From the NCBI RefSeq assembly GCF_003399765.1, contig NZ_NFZV01000008.1, positions 124,001-188,000 on the forward strand: a stretch of 64,000 nt of DNA, in the 5' to 3' direction. The notes under the pieces were generated by a model. It did not search any database. It worked only from the letters and a program-made list of their open reading frames with translations, and was not told the origin of the DNA. Below are positions 48,334-59,026 of this stretch, in pieces. The position numbers were made by a program, and so were the translations under genes. Each line of letters opens with the position of its first letter. The stretch's first letter is position 1. The stretch is from Alkalilimnicola ehrlichii. Lineage in GTDB: Bacteria; Pseudomonadota; Gammaproteobacteria; Nitrococcales; AK92.

Positions 48334-49089
48334 ATGAAGCTGCAAAGGCGTAAGGCCTTAGTAACCGGAGCGACCTCAGGCATCGGCTATGCGATTACGG
48401 AAAAGCTGCTGGCCAACGGCTGCTCGATCGTTGCCTGCGGTCGCAACGAGGCAGTCCTCCAGCAACTCAAGGACCGACACGGCGACCGGGTCGACACGTT
48501 GACCATGGAGCTGACCGACCCGGCAACGCCGCAACAGGTTGCCGAGTACGTCGAAAGAATGCATCCGGATCTCAGCATCCTGATAAACAACGCCGGCATT
48601 CAGGTTACGATGGACTTCACGACCGCCTCGTACGACAAACTGCAACCGCTCGTCCTAGAGGAATTGCAGGTCAATGTCGCCGCGCCGATCCTGCTGGCTG
48701 CAAGCCTACTGAACACCTTACGAAAGCAAGACCTGGCGATGATCGTTAACATCACGACCGGCTTAGCCCTGTCGCCGAAGAAATCCTCTCCTGTCTACTG
48801 CGCGACGAAAGCCGCCTTGCACTCGTTTAGCAAGTCCTTGCGTTATCAGCTCAAAGAGGCGGCGCCGAACGTACACCTGTTGGAGGCCCTTCCACCCCTC
48901 GTCGATACCCGGATGGCACAAGGACGCGGCAGCACCACCGGCAAAATATCGCCCGAACATGTCGCCAATGCCGTGGTCAACGCCATCGAGCATGAGCGGG
49001 AAGAAACTTATATTGGCAAAGCACAGCTATTACGTGTGATTAACCGCGTAACCCCCAATGTCGCCGAGCGCATTCTCAGTAAATGGTAA
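48334..49089 (+). CDS. Short-chain dehydrogenase/reductase (DltE-like), last gene of the cluster
   Basis: Oxidoreductase of 251 residues. The cofactor motif is ALVTGATSGIGYAITEKL, with ILINNAGIQVTMDF, the Ser in NITTGLALSPKKSS and YxxxK in YCATKAALHSFSKSL. Strong ribosome site AAGGAG just before ATG 48334. It is a paralogue of the SDR at 43317 with the same C-terminal pattern. The two flank the ACP and GMC genes, which supports one pathway. Confidence 0.9.
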   Translation: MKLQRRKALVTGATSGIGYAITEKLLANGCSIVACGRNEAVLQQLKDRHGDRVDTLTMELTDPATPQQVAEYVERMHPDLSILINNAGIQVTMDFTTASYDKLQPLVLEELQVNVAAPILLAASLLNTLRKQDLAMIVNITTGLALSPKKSSPVYCATKAALHSFSKSLRYQLKEAAPNVHLLEALPPLVDTRMAQGRGSTTGKISPEHVANAVVNAIEHEREETYIGKAQLLRVINRVTPNVAERILSKW

Positions 49090-49311
49090 CCCCCCTTCTC
49101 TCGCAGGGGCGCCTTCGTCGCTCCTGCGCCCCCACCCCTGCCCCATCGCGCCAAAGTCGATCGCGTCAGCAACAGCAATCAAAAGAATTCCCACTTGTTG
49201 TTATACTGATTTCCAACACTGAACCGAAAGCTTGCGGCAAGCCGTAAAACGCGCAAAGGCGCGAGGAAATCGTTCAGTATTTCCTTAATGAAACCAAGAG
49301 ATTTCGTAAGC

Positions 49312-51696
49312 ATGACCGACCGCGCCGACACCGTCCGATCCCTTACCCCCGCAATGCTTACTCGCATCGATGCGTACTGGCGTGCCTGCAACTACCTCGC
49401 GGCGGGCATGATTTATCTCCAAGACAACCCGTTACTGCGCCAACCGCTCGCGCCGGAACACATCAAACAACGGCTGCTGGGCCACTGGGGGGCAAGCCCT
49501 GGGTTGAGCTTCATGTATGTGCATCTTAATCGCCTCATCCGCGAGCACGGGCAAGAAGCGATCTTCCTCGCCGGCCCCGGCCATGGTGCACCCGGCGTTA
49601 TCGCGCCGGTGTATCTGGAAGGCACGTACTCAGAAATCTACCCCAATATCAGCCAAGACGAGGAAGGCCTCCAGCGGCTGTTCAAGCAATTCTCCTTCCC
49701 CGGCGGCATCGGCAGCCATTGCACGCCGGAGCTTCCCGGCTCGATTCACGAGGGCGGCGAACTCGGCTACTCGCTCTCGCACGCCTTCGGCGCGGCCTTC
49801 GACAACCCGGACTTGCTAGTCGCCGTCGCCATCGGCGACGGCGAAGCGGAGACCGGCCCCTTAGCAACCGCCTGGCATTCGGCAAAGTTCCTCAACCCGG
49901 CACGCGACGGCGCCGTGCTACCGATGCTTCACCTCAACGGCTATAAGATTAATAACCCGACCCTACTGGCCCGCATCCCGCGGGAAGAGCTGGAATCGCT
50001 ACTGCGCGGCTACGGCTGGGTCCCGCACTTCGTGGAAGGCGACGACCCGCAAACCATGCACCAGACCATGGCTGCCACGCTCGATGCCTGCTGGGCGGAG
50101 ATCCGCCGCATACAGCGCGATGCCCGGGAAGGCGACGCCCCGGCGCGGCGTGCCCATTGGCCCATGATTGTGTTACGCACGCCAAAGGGCTGGACCGGGC
50201 CGGCGGAGGTAGACGGCCGCAAAGTGGAAGGCTATTGGCGCGCGCACCAAGTCCCGCTGAGCACGGTACGGGAGAACCCGAGCCACCTACAGCAGCTCGA
50301 AGCCTGGCTGCGCAGCTACCGGCCGGAGGAGCTGTTCGACACCGACGGCCGCCTCGTTGCCGAATTGCGCGAACTCAACCCGAGGGGCTTTGCGCATGGG
50401 CACCAGCCCCCACGCCAACGGCGGTTTATTACGCCGCGACTTGCGCCTGCCGGACTTTCGCCGCTATGCGGCCGACGTGGCAGAACCCGGCCGCCACACC
50501 GCGCCCAACACCAAACCGCTCGGCTCGATGTTGCGCGATGTCATGCGCCTCAACATGAACAACTTCCGCGTCTTCGGCCCGGACGAAAACACCTCCAACA
50601 AGCTGGACAACATCTACGAAGTCAGCAAAAAACTCTGGTTAGCCGACTATTTGCCGGAGGATGCCGACGGCGGCGAGCTCTCCCCCGACGGGCGGGTCAT
50701 GGAAATGCTGTCCGAGCACACCTTGGAAGGCTGGTACGAAGGCTATGTGCTAACCGGTCGGCACGGCTTTTTCGCCACCTACGAAGCGTTCGTGCACGTC
50801 ATCGACTCCATGTACAACCAACACGCCAAGTGGTTGGCCATGTGCGAAGAGATCCCCTGGCGAGCACCCATCGCATCGATCAACTTGTTGATCACCTCCA
50901 CGGTCTGGCGCCAGACCATAACGGGTTCACCCATCAAGACCCGGGCTTTCTCGACGTCGTGGTCAACAAAAACCCCGAGGTCACCCGCATTTATCTGCCG
51001 CCGGACGTCAACACGCTGCTCTCCACGGCCAACCATTGCCTGAAAAGCCGTAACGACGTCAACGTCATCGTCTGCGACAAGCAAGCCCACCTACAGTATT
51101 TGGACATGGATGCCGCCATCGCCCACTGCACCAAGGGGCTCGGCATCTGGGACTGGGCCAGTAACGATCAAGGCCAGGAGCCGGACCTCGTGATGGTCGG
51201 CTGCGGCGACATCCCCACCAAGGAAGCGCTTGCCGCCACCGCCCTATTGCGCGAGCACTTCCCGGCGCTGAAGATTCGCTTTATCAATGTGGTGGACCTA
51301 TTCCGCCTGCAATCGGCGCACGAACACCCGCACGGCCTCTCCGACCGCGAGTTCGACAGCCTGTTTACCGTGGACCGCCCCATCCTGTTCAACTTCCACG
51401 GCTATCCCTGGCTCATCCACCGGCTGGCTTACCGCCGCACCAACCACAGCAACCTCCACGTACGCGGTTATAAGGAGCGCGGCAACATCAACACGCCGTT
51501 GGAGCTAGCCATCGAAAACGAGATCGACCGTTTCACGCTGGCCATGGACGCCATCGACCGCATACCGCACCTACGCGTCGCCGGAGCCAGCGTCAGAGAG
51601 GCCTTGCGCAACGAGCAAATCGCTTGCCGCAACTACGCGCACACGCACGGCGTCGACCGCCCGGACGTTGCAAACTGGACTTGGCCGGGCCAATAG
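49312..51696 (+). CDS. xfp: Phosphoketolase (Xfp), frame broken twice but self-compensated
   Basis: Thiamine-diphosphate enzyme cleaving xylulose 5-phosphate and/or fructose 6-phosphate with phosphate into acetyl phosphate plus an aldose phosphate. The frame as written is open for 794 codons, but codons between about 50388 and 50914 are read in the wrong frame. The real sequence there lies in another frame: [60 protein letters not shown] and [12 protein letters not shown]. Adding two G at 50384-50387 and one G near 50914 gives a standard product. Family marks elsewhere are [40 protein letters not shown] and [15 protein letters not shown]. The start could be 49288; 49312 is chosen by family length. 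It heads a unit with a metallohydrolase and a Na/Pi transporter. Confidence 0.93.
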   Translation: MTDRADTVRSLTPAMLTRIDAYWRACNYLAAGMIYLQDNPLLRQPLAPEHIKQRLLGHWGASPGLSFMYVHLNRLIREHGQEAIFLAGPGHGAPGVIAPVYLEGTYSEIYPNISQDEEGLQRLFKQFSFPGGIGSHCTPELPGSIHEGGELGYSLSHAFGAAFDNPDLLVAVAIGDGEAETGPLATAWHSAKFLNPARDGAVLPMLHLNGYKINNPTLLARIPREELESLLRGYGWVPHFVEGDDPQTMHQTMAATLDACWAEIRRIQRDAREGDAPARRAHWPMIVLRTPKGWTGPAEVDGRKVEGYWRAHQVPLSTVRENPSHLQQLEAWLRSYRPEELFDTDGRLVAELRELNPRGFAHGHQPPRQRRFITPRLAPAGLSPLCGRRGRTRPPHRAQHQTARLDVARCHAPQHEQLPRLRPGRKHLQQAGQHLRSQQKTLVSRLFAGGCRRRRALPRRAGHGNAVRAHLGRLVRRLCANRSARLFRHLRSVRARHRLHVQPTRQVVGHVRRDPLASTHRIDQLVDHLHGLAPDHNGFTHQDPGFLDVVVNKNPEVTRIYLPPDVNTLLSTANHCLKSRNDVNVIVCDKQAHLQYLDMDAAIAHCTKGLGIWDWASNDQGQEPDLVMVGCGDIPTKEALAATALLREHFPALKIRFINVVDLFRLQSAHEHPHGLSDREFDSLFTVDRPILFNFHGYPWLIHRLAYRRTNHSNLHVRGYKERGNINTPLELAIENEIDRFTLAMDAIDRIPHLRVAGASVREALRNEQIACRNYAHTHGVDRPDVANWTWPGQ

Positions 51697-51734
51697 GCCC
51701 GGCCGGCGCACGAACTAAAAGGCATAATTACCGA

Positions 51735-53144
51735 ATGGCTACTTTGCAGTTTCTCGGCGGCGTCGGCGAAGTCACCGGCTCCCGCTACTTGCTGGAATAC
51801 GAAAGCGACCAGGGCGCGCACGCCATATTACTTGAGTGCGGGCTTCGTCAAGGCGGCCCCGACGCCGAGCGCATCAATACGGAATCGCTGACCGCGCTGG
51901 CGGAGAAGATCTCCGCCGTGGTCATATCGCACGGTCATCTCGACCACGCCGGGCTTCTTCCCAAATTGGTTCACGATGGCTTTGGCGGCCCCATCCACTG
52001 CGCCGGCGACACCCTCGATCTGCTCGAAATCATGCTCGCCGACGCTGCCTTCGTCATGGCCAAAGACATCGAGTGGAAGAACAAATGGCGCGGCAAATCC
52101 GGCAAGCCTCTGCTAGAGCCGCCCTATCTGGCGGAAGATGTCGAGCACACCCTCGCCCAGTGCCGCCCGCACCCGTACGGCGAGCCGGTCGACTTACCCG
52201 GCGGGGCAACGCTGGTGTTTCGCGACGCCGGCCACATCTTGGGCTCGGCAATCGTCGAGATCGTGGTCAACAGCGGCGGGCGACGGCGCCACCTGGTCTT
52301 CTCCGGCGATTTGGGTAACGACGACTCGGCACTGATGAACGACCCCGAAAAGCTCCCCGGCGCCGACGCTGTCTTGATGGAGAGCACCTACGGCAATCGC
52401 AATCACCGCCCCATGGACGAGACGGTAGAAGAATTCGCGCAAGTACTGCAAGACGCTTACGACGCCGGCGGGAATGTGTTGATCCCCGCCTTCGCCGTCG
52501 GCCGCACCCAGGAGGTGCTCTACCACCTCAGCCAGCTCTATCACGCCGGCCGGTTGCCGCAACAACTCATCTTCCTCGACAGCCCGATGGCCATTCGCGT
52601 CACCGAACTGTACGTACGCAAGCACCGCTCGCTGAACAAGGAAGACATCACCGCGCTCAACAAGCTCGCCCAAGGCGACCCCAGCCGCTATTTGCCTGGG
52701 CTGCGCGCAACGCGCACGGTCGAAGAATCCATGGCGATCAATCGCATCCGCAGCGGCGCCATCATCATCGCCGGCTCCGGGATGTGCAACGGCGGGCGCA
52801 TTCTGCACCACCTACGCTACAACCTCGCCAAATCCGCCACCCATGTGGTTATCGTCGGCTTTCAGGCCGCCGGCACGCTCGGCCGACAACTGGTCGACGG
52901 TGCCCGATCCGTCAAAGTGCTTGGCGAAGAGCTGCCGGTTAAAGCCAAAATCCACACCATCGGCGGCTTCTCCGCCCACGCCGGGCAAGCGCAACTCTTA
53001 AGCTGGGCCGGCGCCTTTCGCGGGCGGCCGACGTTCTACCTGGTACACGGCGAGCCGGAAGCGCGGGAAGCCTTGCAGATTGCCCTGGCCGAGGCGGGTA
53101 TCGACGCCGCGACACCGGACTACGGCGAGCGCATCGTGTTATAA
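51735..53144 (+). CDS. Beta-CASP metallo-beta-lactamase family protein (RNA-processing type)
   Basis: Zinc-dependent hydrolase of 469 residues. Metal ligands are in VISHGHLDHAGLLPKL (HxHxDH), DAGHILGSA and FSGDLGNDD. The beta-CASP part has ESTYGNRNH, IPAFAVGRTQEVLYHL and a late GGFSAHAGQAQLLSW with its conserved His. This architecture is that of the archaeal CPSF-like and bacterial YSH1-type RNA nucleases. It is often found next to phosphoketolase or acetate kinase genes; the reason is unknown. The ATG at 51735 is the start of homology; a longer upstream frame overlaps phosphoketolase and is not used. Confidence 0.9.
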   Translation: MATLQFLGGVGEVTGSRYLLEYESDQGAHAILLECGLRQGGPDAERINTESLTALAEKISAVVISHGHLDHAGLLPKLVHDGFGGPIHCAGDTLDLLEIMLADAAFVMAKDIEWKNKWRGKSGKPLLEPPYLAEDVEHTLAQCRPHPYGEPVDLPGGATLVFRDAGHILGSAIVEIVVNSGGRRRHLVFSGDLGNDDSALMNDPEKLPGADAVLMESTYGNRNHRPMDETVEEFAQVLQDAYDAGGNVLIPAFAVGRTQEVLYHLSQLYHAGRLPQQLIFLDSPMAIRVTELYVRKHRSLNKEDITALNKLAQGDPSRYLPGLRATRTVEESMAINRIRSGAIIIAGSGMCNGGRILHHLRYNLAKSATHVVIVGFQAAGTLGRQLVDGARSVKVLGEELPVKAKIHTIGGFSAHAGQAQLLSWAGAFRGRPTFYLVHGEPEAREALQIALAEAGIDAATPDYGERIVL

Positions 53145-53178
53145 GCCCATCTCGTCAATTTTCGGATTTAGCCCATCT

Positions 53179-53207
53179 CCCCCGGCTCCTGGTCAGGCAG
53201 CCGGGGG
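53179..53207. other. GC-rich hairpin before the Na/Pi transporter gene
   Basis: CCCCCGGCT pairs with AGCCGGGGG (9 bp), extended inside by CCT/AGG with one bulge. It is followed by GACGAGCAACAG rather than a T-run. It could attenuate expression or protect the processed ends of the upstream message. Confidence 0.4.
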
Positions 53208-53239
53208 ACGAGCAACAGACAAAGAGTTAACTCGCCAAC

Positions 53240-54886
53240 ATGAGCGGCGCGGACATCCTACATTTTGCCGGCGGCATCGGGCTTTTCCTGCTCGGTATGC
53301 GCTTGATGAGCGACGGGCTTAAAGTCTCCGCGGGCGACGCGCTACGCAACATACTCGCCACCTGGACGGGCAGCCCGTGGCGCGGGCTGGGCTCGGGGAT
53401 ACTCATCACCTCGCTGGTGCAATCCTCCAGTGCCGTCACCTTTGCCACCGTCGGCTTCGTCAACGCCGGCCTACTCTCCGTCGGCCAAGCGATCACCGTC
53501 ATCTACGGCGCCAACGTCGGCACCACGCTGACCAGTTGGCTGGTTGCCATCGTCGGCTTCAACGTCAACCTACAGGCACTGGCTCTACCTGCCATCGCCT
53601 TCGGGGTGGGCTTACGCCTCACCGGCGGCACGACCCGCCGGGCACCGCTCGGCGACGCGCTGGCCGGCTTCGGCCTGTTTTTTCTCGGCATCGACATCCT
53701 GCGTACCGCCTTCCTCGACCTCGGCACCGGCGTCGACCTGGCAAGCTACGCGCTTCCCGGCGTGGCCGGCGTATTAGTCCTGACGCTGGTGGGCGTCATT
53801 CTCACCGTACTCATGCAATCGTCCAGTGCCGCCCTGGCCGTCACCCTGACCGCAGCCGCCGGCGGCGCCATTAGCCTGGAAGCAGCCGCGGCCGTCGTTA
53901 TCGGCGCCAACCTGGGCACCACCTCCACCGCCGCTTTCGCCGCCATTGGCGCCACGCCCAACGCGCGCCGCGTTGCTGCCGCGCATGTCGTGTTCAACGC
54001 CATCACCGCCACCCTTGCCCTGCTCACACTCCCCCTGCTGCTATGGTTCGCCGCCGCACTCGGCGGCATTCTGCCGGGGCCGGCCGGCATCGCCACCACG
54101 CTGGCGGTCTTCCACACGCTGACCAAACTACTCGGGCTTGCGGTCGTTTGGCCTCTGACCGGCAAACTCGTCGGCTGGCTAGAGCAGCGTTTCCGCGCGC
54201 GGGAAGAAGACCTCGCCAAAACCGAATACCTCGACGCCAACGTACTGCAAACGCCCACACTGGCGCTTGAGGCGCTGCGCCTGGAGCTTGCCCGCACCGG
54301 CGACCTCGCCTTATCCGTGCTCGAAGAATCCCTGCGCTGGGACGCCCCGAGCATCGACAGCACCCGCCGCGCGCTGAACCAGCGCCTCGACGCTATCGCC
54401 ACCTACATCAACCGCCTGCACGACACAGGCCTTCCGGACAAACTCCACACCGCCCTACCGCTCGCCCTTCGGGTCGGCCAGTACCAAGCCGATATCACCC
54501 GCTGCGCGGAAGAATGCCGCGGCCTGCGCGCCGGCCGCGCGCCGGGCGCCGAAACACCCGCCGTACAGGCAACGCAAGAATGGCGCGAGCGGCTGATCGA
54601 CGCCATTCCCGAAGCCGCCGTCTGGCGCACCAACAGCGACCTCGGTGCAGCCCGTTTCCAACGCCTGCACGAGAGCTACCAGACGCTCAAGGAGCAACTG
54701 CTGCGCGAAGGCAGCCAAGGCCAACTCGGGATCCGCCGCATGGTCAGCCTGCTCGACGAAATCAGCGCCCTACGCCGCGCCCTTGAGCAAATGGAAAAAG
54801 GCGCGCACCGCTATCGGCAAATGGTAGGCCTTATCGAAGGGGAGCGCGCCGAAGAAACCGACGCCGCAACGGCGCCCCCTACCTGA
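53240..54886 (+). CDS. Na/Pi cotransporter family protein with PhoU-like C-terminal domain (NptA type)
   Basis: Membrane transporter of 548 residues. Two inverted repeats carry the QSSS signatures [20 protein letters not shown] and [20 protein letters not shown], with [17 protein letters not shown] and [20 protein letters not shown]. The C-terminal ~220 residues are helical and PhoU-like. It brings in phosphate with Na+. Its place behind phosphoketolase, an enzyme that consumes inorganic phosphate, is a plausible functional link. The last 76 bp overlap the end of the convergent chemoreceptor gene. Confidence 0.93.
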   Translation: MSGADILHFAGGIGLFLLGMRLMSDGLKVSAGDALRNILATWTGSPWRGLGSGILITSLVQSSSAVTFATVGFVNAGLLSVGQAITVIYGANVGTTLTSWLVAIVGFNVNLQALALPAIAFGVGLRLTGGTTRRAPLGDALAGFGLFFLGIDILRTAFLDLGTGVDLASYALPGVAGVLVLTLVGVILTVLMQSSSAALAVTLTAAAGGAISLEAAAAVVIGANLGTTSTAAFAAIGATPNARRVAAAHVVFNAITATLALLTLPLLLWFAAALGGILPGPAGIATTLAVFHTLTKLLGLAVVWPLTGKLVGWLEQRFRAREEDLAKTEYLDANVLQTPTLALEALRLELARTGDLALSVLEESLRWDAPSIDSTRRALNQRLDAIATYINRLHDTGLPDKLHTALPLALRVGQYQADITRCAEECRGLRAGRAPGAETPAVQATQEWRERLIDAIPEAAVWRTNSDLGAARFQRLHESYQTLKEQLLREGSQGQLGIRRMVSLLDEISALRRALEQMEKGAHRYRQMVGLIEGERAEETDAATAPPT

Positions 54887-57212
54887 AACTGCTGCGCCGC
54901 CCGCTCAAGCTCAGCCGCCATACTCTGCTGGTTGCCGGCAATCGTCGCTAACTGCGCCATGGCCTGGTCGGTGCGGTCCGCCTCCGTCAGCACTTGGCTC
55001 AAGCGGGCTCGGATCGCTTCCGTTTGGCTATGCTGACACTCCGTCGCTTCGGCCACCCGAGTACTCGTCGTGCGGATCGTCGCTACCGCATCCTCAATCG
55101 CCGCGAGCGCGGCAACCGCCTCGTCCGCCTGCGCCACACATCGGTCCGCCCCCTCATGCTCCTTAGCAATGGCGCCGGCCACCTCATGCATACTCGTTTG
55201 CAAGCGCTGCACCATCGTCTGGATGCTACACGTCGCCCGCTCCGTACCTCCGGCAAGCGCGCGCACCTCATCGGCAACCACGGCAAACCCCCGCCCCTGC
55301 TCGCCCGCCCGCGCCGCCTCGATGGCGGCATTGAGCGCTAACAAATTCGTTTGCTCGGCCACGCCGCGAATGGTCGCTAACACCGTGTCGATATCCGCAA
55401 CCGCCGACTGCAACGCCGCAACGCTCTGCCCCGACGCCGAGATCTGACCGGCCAACTGCTCCATTAAACGGGCCACATCGCCGACCTGCCGCCGCCCGCC
55501 TTCGGCAAGCGCCGCCGCCGAATTCCCCGCCCGAGCGGCCGCAGCCATATCCTGCGCGATGCGGCCCGTCGCCTCGGCCACCTCGTCGGTCGTCTGCCCA
55601 AGCTCGCCCAACGAGCTTCGCTGCTCGTGGACGGACATACGGCATTGCTCGCCGATAACGGCATTGTTAGCGGCACTATCGGCCACCCGGTGGGCCATTC
55701 CGCCGATCCTGCCGATGAGCGCCTCCAAAACCTGAAACAGCTCATCCAGCGCCAAGCCGATCATGCCGACCTCGTCGCGCCTGCCGCTACCGAAGCGATG
55801 CCGCAAATCGCGCGCTTTCGCCGCCGTATGAATCGCCAGCGCCAACTCCCGCAACGGCCGGCCGATAAAGCTCGCCAAGCGCAGAGACGCAAACAGCGCC
55901 AGCGCGCTAACCAAGGCGACCGCCACCGCCACACTGAGCATGACCTCGCGTCGCAACTCGCGTAGCGGCCCGTAGACTTCCTCCGGCGCTTGCTGGGTAA
56001 TCAAGGCAAACCGATGCTGGCCCAGCTCCAGCGGCGTCCAGGCCGTTAACATCGGCCGCCCCAGGTAATCGTCGACGACGCCCATACCCGCCTCGCCGCC
56101 CAGCGCCGCTTCCACCGCGGCTGTCGACACGCGCAACCGGCCGCTGATCGACTGCTGTGGGTCCAGAGCGCGCAATACGGAAACCGCAGGGCTTTGTTCG
56201 ATAGCGGAAACGAAAGCCTCCGGTGCCGTCAGACTCGGCCGCAGCGCCGTTATCAACCGCCCATCCTCGGCAACCAGAAACGCCTCGCCCGTCGCTCCCA
56301 GCCCTGCTCCCAACCAATCCTGATTGTCTGTCATGATGGCGGTAAAGCGCTCGGCCGGCACCTCGGCAACCAAAAACCCAAGCGGCCGCTCCGGGCTATG
56401 CGCCGCGTGCGCCACCGGCACGCCGAAAAAACGACTTCCTGATTAAAACGCGCCGGATAGCTGGAAAAACGAGACAAACGAAACGCATCCAGCTCCGCGT
56501 CGGCGGCCAACCCTGCCACCAACTCCGCCAAGGCCGTATTCCGAAACGGCCCCTCGAACAGCGAAGTCGCGAACACCGGACCTTTCGTCACCGAGTACAT
56601 AACCGCCCCGCTCTCGGCATCGATCAACATGAGATCGTTAAAGCCAAAGCGCTCGGCGATCCGGCGGAGGCTAGCGTGATAACGTCGATGCTGCTGACCG
56701 TAGATAGTCGCATCGGCGCGATTGCTGAGGTCGGCTAAGTGCTCGACGGAGTGCGGGTTATCCTGCATGTAGTAGCGCTGCAATAACAACGCTTCATGAG
56801 ACATCTGCCCCAGCCATTGCTCAATCGGGGCCTCATACCCTCCGCTTTGGCGCCTAAACACCGGCGCGTACGCGCTGACATACCAAGCAGCCAACTCCTC
56901 GCGCAGGGTTGCGGTCGGTACGATAGGCACTTCATAGCGATAGGAAGCGTACGGCCGGACGAACGCATACACGGCCTCCTCCACCATCCGGCTACCGGCC
57001 AACGCAACCAACAAATCCTCCGCCGCTTGCACCTCGCTGGCCAGGCGCTGCTCGCGGCCGTTAGCTATCGCCGCAAAACGCTGCTCGATCGGGTGCTCCA
57101 GGATCTCGGTGCCGCCCTGTATGGCCAAAATAGCTGTCGTACCTGCCGACAGCAGTACCGCCAGTGCCGTCAGCAAGGTTGCTCCGAGCATGAGCTTGGT
57201 TTTTATCGTCAT
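54811..57212 (-). CDS. Methyl-accepting chemotaxis protein with large periplasmic sensor, reading frame broken once
   Basis: Chemoreceptor of about 800 residues. An N-terminal helix ([17 protein letters not shown]) precedes a double-Cache-like periplasmic domain (~40-430) with [20 protein letters not shown] and [20 protein letters not shown]. Then come a second helix ([20 protein letters not shown]), HAMP and the signalling domain, whose hairpin tip reads [20 protein letters not shown]. The frame breaks at six A (plus strand 56426-56431): upstream ends FNQEVVF, and one added base gives [20 protein letters not shown]. No CheB/CheR docking pentapeptide is seen at the C-terminus. Its 3' end overlaps the Na/Pi transporter gene. 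Confidence 0.9.
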
Positions 57213-57431
57213 TAGTTATGAAACTCTAATAGACATTCCCGATCGCGGACCTTACGCAAACGAAGTGACAGCTCCATGACACCCGAAACCTGCCCTTTGG
57301 CATCGGATTTGACGTAGGCTTATATTGATAGGATGAAAAAGCGCACGCAGATGCTCCGGTATCCGGACGGATCTGCTTTACTCGCACCCCTATCGTCCGC
57401 CCACCCGCAAGAACGACAACAGGAGTCATGC

Positions 57432-57785
57432 ATGAGGAACGTGAAACGCCGGGCTGGATTACTCGTCTACCCCCTGACCGTGCTGTTTTTGCTCGCCGGC
57501 TTGGTTACACAAACGGCGGTCGCCGGCATTGTGGGAACGGAAACGGTACTCGCCGAGCAAAGCGCCGGCGCCGAACGCGCGCGGCTGCAAGCCATGCTCG
57601 ACCGCCAGGACGTGCAAGAGCAACTGATCGGCTACGGCGTCTCCCCGGAAGAAGCCGCCGAACGGGTCGCGGCACTAACCGACGCCGAGGCCATCGAACT
57701 GGCCCAACGCATCGACGAGCTACCGGCCGGCGGCGTCACCACGGTGCTGCTGGTCATCATCATTCTGTTGCTCGTCTTGCGCTGA
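57432..57785 (+). CDS. PA2779-family membrane-anchored protein
   Basis: Small protein of 117 residues: signal peptide or N-terminal helix (VYPLTVLFLLAGLVTQTAVA), a short amphipathic region (LAEQSAGAERARLQAMLD, YGVSPEEAAERVAALT) and a hydrophobic C-terminal helix (GGVTTVLLVIIILLLVLR). This is the layout of Pseudomonas aeruginosa PA2779. It is always paired with PA2778, here two bases downstream. ATG 57432 fits the signal peptide; the longer frame from 57333 does not. Confidence 0.92.
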   Translation: MRNVKRRAGLLVYPLTVLFLLAGLVTQTAVAGIVGTETVLAEQSAGAERARLQAMLDRQDVQEQLIGYGVSPEEAAERVAALTDAEAIELAQRIDELPAGGVTTVLLVIIILLLVLR

Positions 57786-57787
57786 GC

Positions 57788-58720
57788 ATGCCGCGCGGCC
57801 TCACCGCCCTGGCGCTGGCGCTGCTGCTCGCCGGCTGCGCCAGCACACCCTTGCAGTACACCGAGCTGGAAGCGCCGGCCGCCGACGCCCGGGTCGAGCT
57901 GAACGAGGTGGTCTTTCACCCGCAAGAAGCCTACCACTGCGGGCCGGCCGCGCTGGCTACGGTGATGGAGTGGGCCGGCGAGGCCATCGACCCGGACACG
58001 CTCGCCCCGCGCGTTTACCTGGAAGGCCGCCAGGGCAGCCTGCAAGCGGAGCTGATCGCGGCCACCCGCCGCCAGGGCTTGCTGCCCTATCGGCAACCGC
58101 CCTCGTTCGCCGCCTTGCTGCGCCAACTCGACGCCGGCCAACCGGTGTTGATCCTGCAAAACCTGGCGCTAGAGCGCTGGCCGGTCTGGCACTATGCCGT
58201 CGTTATCGGCTACGACTTGGAGCGCCAAGAAGTCATCCTCCGCTCCGGCACCACGGAGCGCGAAACCCTCTCCTTCCGCCGCTTCGAGCGCAGCTGGCAA
58301 AAGGCCGACTACTGGGCGCTCACCGTCCACCGCCCCGACCGACTCCCGGCCGACGCCGAGCAAACCCGCTACCTGGAAGCCGCCGCCGGGCTGGAACAGG
58401 TCGGCCAACTGGAGGCCGCGGCCCAAGCCTACACCGTCGCCGTACAAACCTGGCCCGACAGCCTTCCCGCCTGGGTCGGGCTTGGTAACATCCACTACCG
58501 ACAAGCCCGCTACGCCCAAGCCGCCGCCCACTACCAAACCGCCCTGCGCTATCACCCGCAAAGCCCCGCCGCCCACCACAACCTCGCCTGGGCCCTGATC
58601 CGCCAAGGCTTATACGAAGACGCCCGCCCCCACGCCCAACGCGCCTACGAACTCAGCAGCGCCGAGCAAACGCATTACCATAGCGCTTGGGAGGCCCTGC
58701 AAGACGCGGCCGAGGAGTAG
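57788..58720 (+). CDS. PA2778-family lipoprotein with C39-like peptidase and TPR domains
   Basis: Lipoprotein of 310 residues. The lipobox LLAGC ends the signal peptide. A cysteine-peptidase-like domain follows, with the Cys in YHCGPAALATVMEWAG and the His in VWHYAVVIGYDLERQ, then TPR repeats (~205-305; PAWVGLGNIHYRQARYAQAA, AHHNLAWALIRQGLYEDA). The pair PA2778-PA2779 is widespread in gammaproteobacteria; its target is not known. Translation is probably coupled to the upstream gene. Confidence 0.94.
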   Translation: MPRGLTALALALLLAGCASTPLQYTELEAPAADARVELNEVVFHPQEAYHCGPAALATVMEWAGEAIDPDTLAPRVYLEGRQGSLQAELIAATRRQGLLPYRQPPSFAALLRQLDAGQPVLILQNLALERWPVWHYAVVIGYDLERQEVILRSGTTERETLSFRRFERSWQKADYWALTVHRPDRLPADAEQTRYLEAAAGLEQVGQLEAAAQAYTVAVQTWPDSLPAWVGLGNIHYRQARYAQAAAHYQTALRYHPQSPAAHHNLAWALIRQGLYEDARPHAQRAYELSSAEQTHYHSAWEALQDAAEE

Positions 58721-58762
58721 GCGGAACAGAAAACCCAGGAAAAACTCAACCGCCGGGCATGA

Positions 58763-58788
58763 AAAAGCGAGGCCCGCCGGTGGCGGGG
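58763..58788 (-). terminator. Rho-independent terminator for the minus-strand genes
   Basis: The stem CCCGCC / GGCGGG (58774-58779 with 58783-58788) has a three-base loop. On the minus strand it is followed six bases later by TTTTT, the arrangement of an intrinsic terminator. It ends transcription from the LprI-domain gene. Confidence 0.6.
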
Positions 58789-58814
58789 TCCACGGGGACG
58801 AGGAACGATTGCGG

Positions 58815-59026
58815 TTATTCACCCAGCAGGGCAGACATACCGCCGACGCACACCATCTTCTCGCCGACCGCCGTGGCATACACCGGCCCATCGAGCGGCG
58901 CCTGCCACGATCGGCCACCGGCCAGGTTGGAGCGCAGACCGTGAGCCTGGTCGACGAAGAAATGCGAAGCGTCCAGTTGCAGGCCGTCCTCCGCGACCGT
59001 CAGCGTCCGGCCGCTGCGCGCGCGGC
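58815..59026 (-). pseudogene. Fragment of a Delta-60-repeat lipoprotein gene
   Basis: An open stretch of about 70 codons with no start of its own. It reads SGRTLTVAEDGLQLDASHFF, then RSNLAGGRSWQAPLDGPVYA, and ends VCVGGMSALLGE before a stop. It aligns with residues about 95-165 of the 826-residue lipoprotein encoded at 60612-63092 (ESLTLDAAHYFVVESNGRRS, SLDGPVTAVAVDDEVVYVGG). It is therefore a 5'- and 3'-truncated paralogue, or a piece of one, lying just after the LprI-domain gene. Confidence 0.6.

Noticed and set aside
48111-48353. 80-codon open frame overlapping the GMC gene stop
   Set aside because: The translation is low-complexity and it runs into the next gene. The ATGA overlap alone is too little to call it.
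49288-51696. Phosphoketolase read as one intact frame
   Set aside because: Although open throughout, residues between about 50388 and 50914 are unlike the family, while another frame there carries the conserved phosphoketolase motifs.
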